A stretch of DNA of 64,000 nucleotides from Nectonema munidae (Eukaryota > Nematomorpha > Nectonematoida > Nectonematidae), in contig JAUIRK010000936.1 in NCBI GenBank assembly GCA_030549495.1, forward strand, positions 682,001 to 746,000, given 5' to 3'. Under the pieces are notes generated by a model. That model saw only the letters and a list, made by a program, of their open reading frames with translations, did no database searches and had not been told where the DNA came from. Positions 59,400 through 64,000 of the stretch are shown piece by piece. The stretch's first letter is position 1, and each line of letters begins with the position of its first letter. The position numbers were made by a program, and so were the translations under genes.

Positions 59400-62300
59400 T
59401 GATATCTCCAACCAACCATACTGTTTGTTAAGTTATCTTTATGTAATATGGTAAATCTGTTTCTCAATACATATAAAATTTTGTTTAAATAATTTTTATA
59501 ATTTAGAATTATTATTATACATTTTGAAGTTTGTTTTCATGTCACCAAACAATGAAAAATCATGTGTTGACACACTTGTGAAAAAAATAGAACTTGTATA
59601 AAACAGTTCAGGTAAAAGCCATCGCCATTTAGCAGAAATTTACAAAATAGGTAGACGCAAGTTGGATCTATTCTCAAAAGAAAAAATAAATATCTTAAAA
59701 AATATGAGAGCAACAAAAATTTGAATGAAAAAAGATAAGAAAATATTTGCATATCAAGATAGTAGATAGAGAGAATATGTAATAGTGGACAAACTACACT
59801 TACTGGATCAGAAGGAAAATTTTAAACTTTTTAATAAAAGCTACTAATTATTATTTATTAACACCTCTATATAGCGGTCACCTTTTAATACAGTCAAAAA
59901 TAGACAGTATCTTTGATGACCGTCAAAGAGGTTAGACATTCCAGGACAAAAAAATGTAACTACAAAACTTTTGCGATTTATAACATAAATCACATACTCT
60001 TTCATATTAAGTATTTTTTCACTGAAACTTTTCGAAGATGATGAAGATAAATTTATAATACATTGTCATATGTGAATTTTTACAATCGAAAATAACTCTG
60101 GATATTTATATCAAGAATTTTTATTTGTTTTATTTAAAGAAAATAATTGTATGAAAAAAAGTATTTCATTAAAAACATAGATAAACAAAACAAATTGTTG
60201 CTACGTACAACAAAACAATACAATAACTTAAAGCATGTTTCCCACTACTTTCTTCTCTTTTGCTATTTCATTTTTTAATTTTATCGCTAGTTTTTAAATA
60301 GCAAAAATGCATCGGCGATTTCCTATTTATCAAGCAAAATTTTAATGCGATACACTACTAGGATATAAGAAAGATTATATACATGAACATTATTGTTAAG
60401 AAATATTTTATGAAAAATAAAAATTAAATACAGAAACGTAGAGAAATTCGAAGGTTCCAGAAATATATTTTGACTCTATCAATGACGTCAAAGTTGATTT
60501 TTTACAAGGTTAAAAATTATGTAAAAAAATTAGATAAAATTTTTGAGTTTCTTTTTTCAACTACCTCTTAACTCGAATCAGAAGGAGGCAAGAACCTTTC
60601 ATCCAAAATCTTTTTAGCTTCTCCATTAATTTATTCGTTTTCTACATTGTCCATATATTCCACTATCACCTACACAACATCGCTACAGAGAACACCATTC
60701 AACCACAACACTAGTCACAAATCTCATACAAAATGGTATTAATTCCAGACGCCGCACACACAGACGCAACAGCATGTTCTACACAGGTACAAACATATAT
60801 TACACATTGGAATTTAAAAGCCGACAAAATCTTGCAAATTCATTATTTAATTTTTGCTGCCCCAAAATTATCTAATCCATTGATCTCCCTCCTAAGTTTA
60901 TTTCTTTAAAAGTTATATCGCAAACATTTTTAAACTTCTTTGTGATTTCATCTTAATCTTAAATTTGAGTTAGATGCCTTTGTATTATACATAGATTTTA
61001 GATTTAAACATAAAGGCCTACCAACGCCCATCTATCCTCCATACAAGTTCTCACCGACCTGATCCAAATATCAATCCATAGGGATCCCTTTCTTCGTATT
61101 ATTGGAGGAGCTACTGGATCTTAAGCTATTCAATGAAGGTTAGACATACACTAATTAAGTAAAATAACATGTAAAGAATTTAAATGCTATTTTCAGGATA
61201 TTTTATGGTAAATTTTTATACATCAATGCTGTTGTACTGAGCTGGGAGAAAAGTCACGGTGCTTCTACAAGAAGGTACCCGCAACGAGAAAGGAACCCCC
61301 CTGAAAGATTTCATTACTGAAATAAAACAAGGTGGGGTAGAATGTACTGATCATTGCATGAAGGTCAATTAAAGACTGCTTCAATCTATATCTAAATTGC
61401 AACGCTGTTTTCAACCTTATATAAATGACCTTATATTCAAACAGTGGACCACAATGTCGTGTTAAAGTGATGTTGTTATTTGTGTATTCACATTATTACT
61501 TTTACCTTCAATCTTAAATAAAGGTACTTTCATGACAGCTGTCTAGGACAGTAATTGAATACATGGATTAAAATAATTAATTTGAGACAGTCGCATAATT
61601 TTCTTTGTTACATGAGAAGATATTTAAGTCAATATATTAGTTTAAAATATTGATTTTCACTGTATATGTGTAGTGAGTTTCACTTATAGAATGAATCCGT
61701 CTCACTAATTTGAATAAAATTCATTGATACTTTTTCTGCCAACCTTGATAATAATCGTGAATAGCTACACGTAGAAGTAATAGAAATGAAATATACAGTA
61801 CCTGCCAAAAAGCTACTTCTATATTTGATCCAGTTTTGTAATCTTCTACTCCTTCTTAATGTAAATTGACCTGTACGGGTGCTCTATTTTTATAACGCCA
61901 CACTATTTAAGGCAAATAAAGATGATGAATCTGTTAAAAAGCGCCAAAATGATTGCGTTGAAATAAGAATGTGTTACTTAAATTTATGCTTATCTACATA
62001 AAAGGCAAGGTTCTTAATAGTTAAAACCAAAAGTTAAATTCTACTTTTTGTCATTTTTAACAACTTCTGATTCAGTATGAGTAAATTAAGTGTTCTAAAC
62101 AAAACTAGAGGTAGTTTTATTTTAAAGGATGAAAAGAATATTGATTAATTTTTAGATAAAAAATTGTAAACACAAAGTTTAGTTCGGAAAAAGTAATACA
62201 CACGTTTCTAATATAAAAATGAAAATCGACAATTAAAAGTTAACGGCAATAACTTATGTTTCTTGAAGAAGTGGATATTTTTGATACTTTGAATCTGGAA

Positions 62301-62920
62301 ATCTTTCGTGGTATCTCTCCAATCTAATATATTTCACTGAAACCAATTTTCCTAAAAGCAATAAATAACAAATTAAATATAAAACTTAAAAAATGTTTTA
62401 AATTGAATTAAAACGTTATCATTTCTAATTTTTCCAATGTTAAATTTTAATTGTTTGTTATAACTTGAAAATACGATTTAGATGTTAAGCCACAGATTTA
62501 TTATCCATCGTTGCTACAAAAAAATTATTTTTAGTTAACATAAAAAATAAATAAAGCATAAAATAGCTGGTAAATTTTTGTATACATTTAATAAAAGTGT
62601 TTCCATTTAATAAAAACGCATACTTTTTACTAATCAAGAAATCAATCACGGGTTGAACAAGCCTTAAGCCCTTAAGGAAGAACAAAAAAATTTTTAAAGA
62701 TACAAATGTAATGTTTTGAAATTATGGAAAGGAAATATTTCAAATGTTTAAATTTAAAGGTCGCGAATTTAGAAATCATAGTCGAAATCTGTTGTAAATT
62801 AAACCTGAATAACAAAATATATTTTATAGATTTGCTATGTTAATTTACAATAATAATGTATCCTTCGTTAAATAAAAGTTTAAATATATGAAGAGCATTC
62901 CCTTCTCAATCCTCAGACTC
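59400..62920. other. No gene recognised
   Basis: AT-rich with short open frames only. A less AT-rich patch at about 60660-60800 and another at 61020-61350 may hold unrecognised exons or repeats, but I see no known motif. Confidence 0.35.
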
Positions 62921-62926
62921 TTTAAC

Positions 62927-63501
62927 TCATCGAATCATGGCTTTGATCCACTTTGCCCACATCAAAAATCTATCCACCATACAGTCAGAAAATGGTTGTA
63001 CACAATCTACAAAAGAGATTATTGTTAATGTTTTGGAAATAAAATTTTATGATGTTGATTACATTAAATTTTCCAAAAATTCTTTGCAAGTTACCTAAAT
63101 GTTCTTTCTCACAAATTAGAAGATGCAAACCAAGTAGCCAGTCCTTGGGCGGCACAATTACTCTTATTTGGCATACGAAAAACAGAAACCCATAAAGGGT
63201 TAAAGATAGGCATTAGTTAAATTTAATCTAGGATGGGAAAAAACAACTAAAAATGTATACTATTGAACCACCAGCCATGAATGGCCTTGTACGCAATGCC
63301 AGCACATTCTTCATTCAAACACTTCAAGTAAACACATCCCTAGAAGTGAGAACAAAGTCAGAAAAAATAGACGCTGAATGACAGAGAAGGCATACCTCTT
63401 TAGAGTTCGTATCTACCACAATATGTAGGATATTAGCTTCAACACCACACTTATCGAGAATTGCATTTTTAATCAATTTAATATGCTCACTAGCATTCAA
63501 C
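62927..63501 (-). CDS. LEMD3: MAN1/LEMD3-like inner nuclear membrane protein, C-terminal exons
   Basis: Exons 63501-63396 and 63339-63261 are separated by a 56-bp intron (63340-63395). Joined in phase, they encode [20 protein letters not shown], then [11 protein letters not shown] and YKAIHGWWF. This is the RNA-recognition-motif-like C-terminal domain (UHM type) of MAN1, which in animals binds R-Smads and dampens TGF-beta/BMP signalling from the inner nuclear membrane. A third exon 63006-62927 joins in phase across a 254-bp intron and ends [15 protein letters not shown] then stop, but it does not resemble the usual MAN1 ending (VTVKYLRL). It may therefore be wrong or lineage-specific. Upstream exons with the LEM and membrane segments are outside the window or unrecognised. 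Confidence 0.65.
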
Positions 63502-64000
63502 CTATAAATGTTCAAAAAGTGAGTATAATGATATATTTAAATATCAATCAATTTCAGCAATACATATATTTATCCATTTACTCAGGTTTTTCAGTTATTT
63601 TAGAGAATTGCCTAACAGATGCATTTTCACAAAATAATTACTTTGTTTAATAAAAAATATTTAAAATAAAAATGCATACACGCCTTTTGTTAAATGTTAA
63701 ATGTAAAAAGCAAATTGGCCGATTACCAATTAATCATATTATTAACATGATCGATTCTTTTTTTATTTTCAGATTTTCATTTAACCAATGAAATCTTATA
63801 TATAGACCAAGTAAGTAATATGGCAACGAGTATTACATGGAAATAAGGAATGTAACCCTTTGTAGATGTCTTTTATGCAATGCTACCATATGAGGAGGAA
63901 AGACGACCAAAAGATTTACATCTAATATGATAAATCACCTCATAAGGTTTCATGCTCAAGAAATGGTAAAAGAAAAAGAAGCCTCAGGCTCAATCTCAAA
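63502..64000. other. Upstream intron of the MAN1-like gene
   Basis: AT-rich. The expected preceding exon (LKxRNMF segment of MAN1) was looked for on the minus strand and not found. Confidence 0.4.

Overview
The window is AT-rich animal nuclear DNA. Spliced genes, mostly ~50-60 bp introns mixed with a few multi-kilobase ones, and a dense load of animal-type transposons support this. There are no operons, ribosome binding sites or CRISPR arrays. An ecdysozoan or arthropod, possibly a crustacean, fits the gene divergence, intron style and the rhabdovirus-derived insert. That placement is inference only.

Host genes. At the left edge a gamma-tubulin complex component 3 (GCP3/TUBGCP3-like) gene lies on the + strand as one 667-codon open frame (769-2772). 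It converges with a large minus-strand gene that I identify as DIP2 (disco-interacting protein 2). About 25 DIP2 exons could be placed between 29846 and 2952. Every assigned junction has compatible splice phase, giving about 1397 codons plus an unplaced N-terminus. DIP2 carries two adenylate-forming (acyl-CoA-synthetase-like) domains in tandem. A further N-terminal exon may lie at 43782-43918. At the right edge (62927-63501, minus) are the last exons of a MAN1/LEMD3-like inner nuclear membrane protein gene.

Mobile elements in DIP2 introns. The 7.2 kb intron before the last three exons holds a decayed CR1/Jockey-like non-LTR retrotransposon (about 5220-8900). The 4.0 kb intron 12585-16571 holds a Tigger/pogo element with both termini and a nearly intact transposase (12674-15822). 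The 3.7 kb intron 20406-24084 holds a dead Tc1-like element. A 125-bp repeat occurs twice (23811 and 27061).

From 28.5 kb rightwards several hAT-type elements have clear 8-bp target-site duplications (28588, 32944, 37699, 50495, 52334), and the 32944 element retains a fragment of hAT transposase. A 39-bp satellite-like tandem repeat lies at 32390-32545.

The most notable region is 37.3-43.1 kb. It is a multiply broken endogenous copy of a rhabdovirus-like L (polymerase) gene on the + strand, later interrupted by a hAT MITE and by an internally deleted Ty3/gypsy retrotransposon. The insertions give a relative chronology of events.

From 44 to 62.9 kb I see almost no coding sequence. It contains a pogo-like MITE, a GAGTCGGAGTC-type dispersed repeat, and a small family whose core looks like a 72-nt tRNA flanked by a ~48-bp arm that appears in opposite orientations in two copies. 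I regard that family as the best candidate for an undescribed element.
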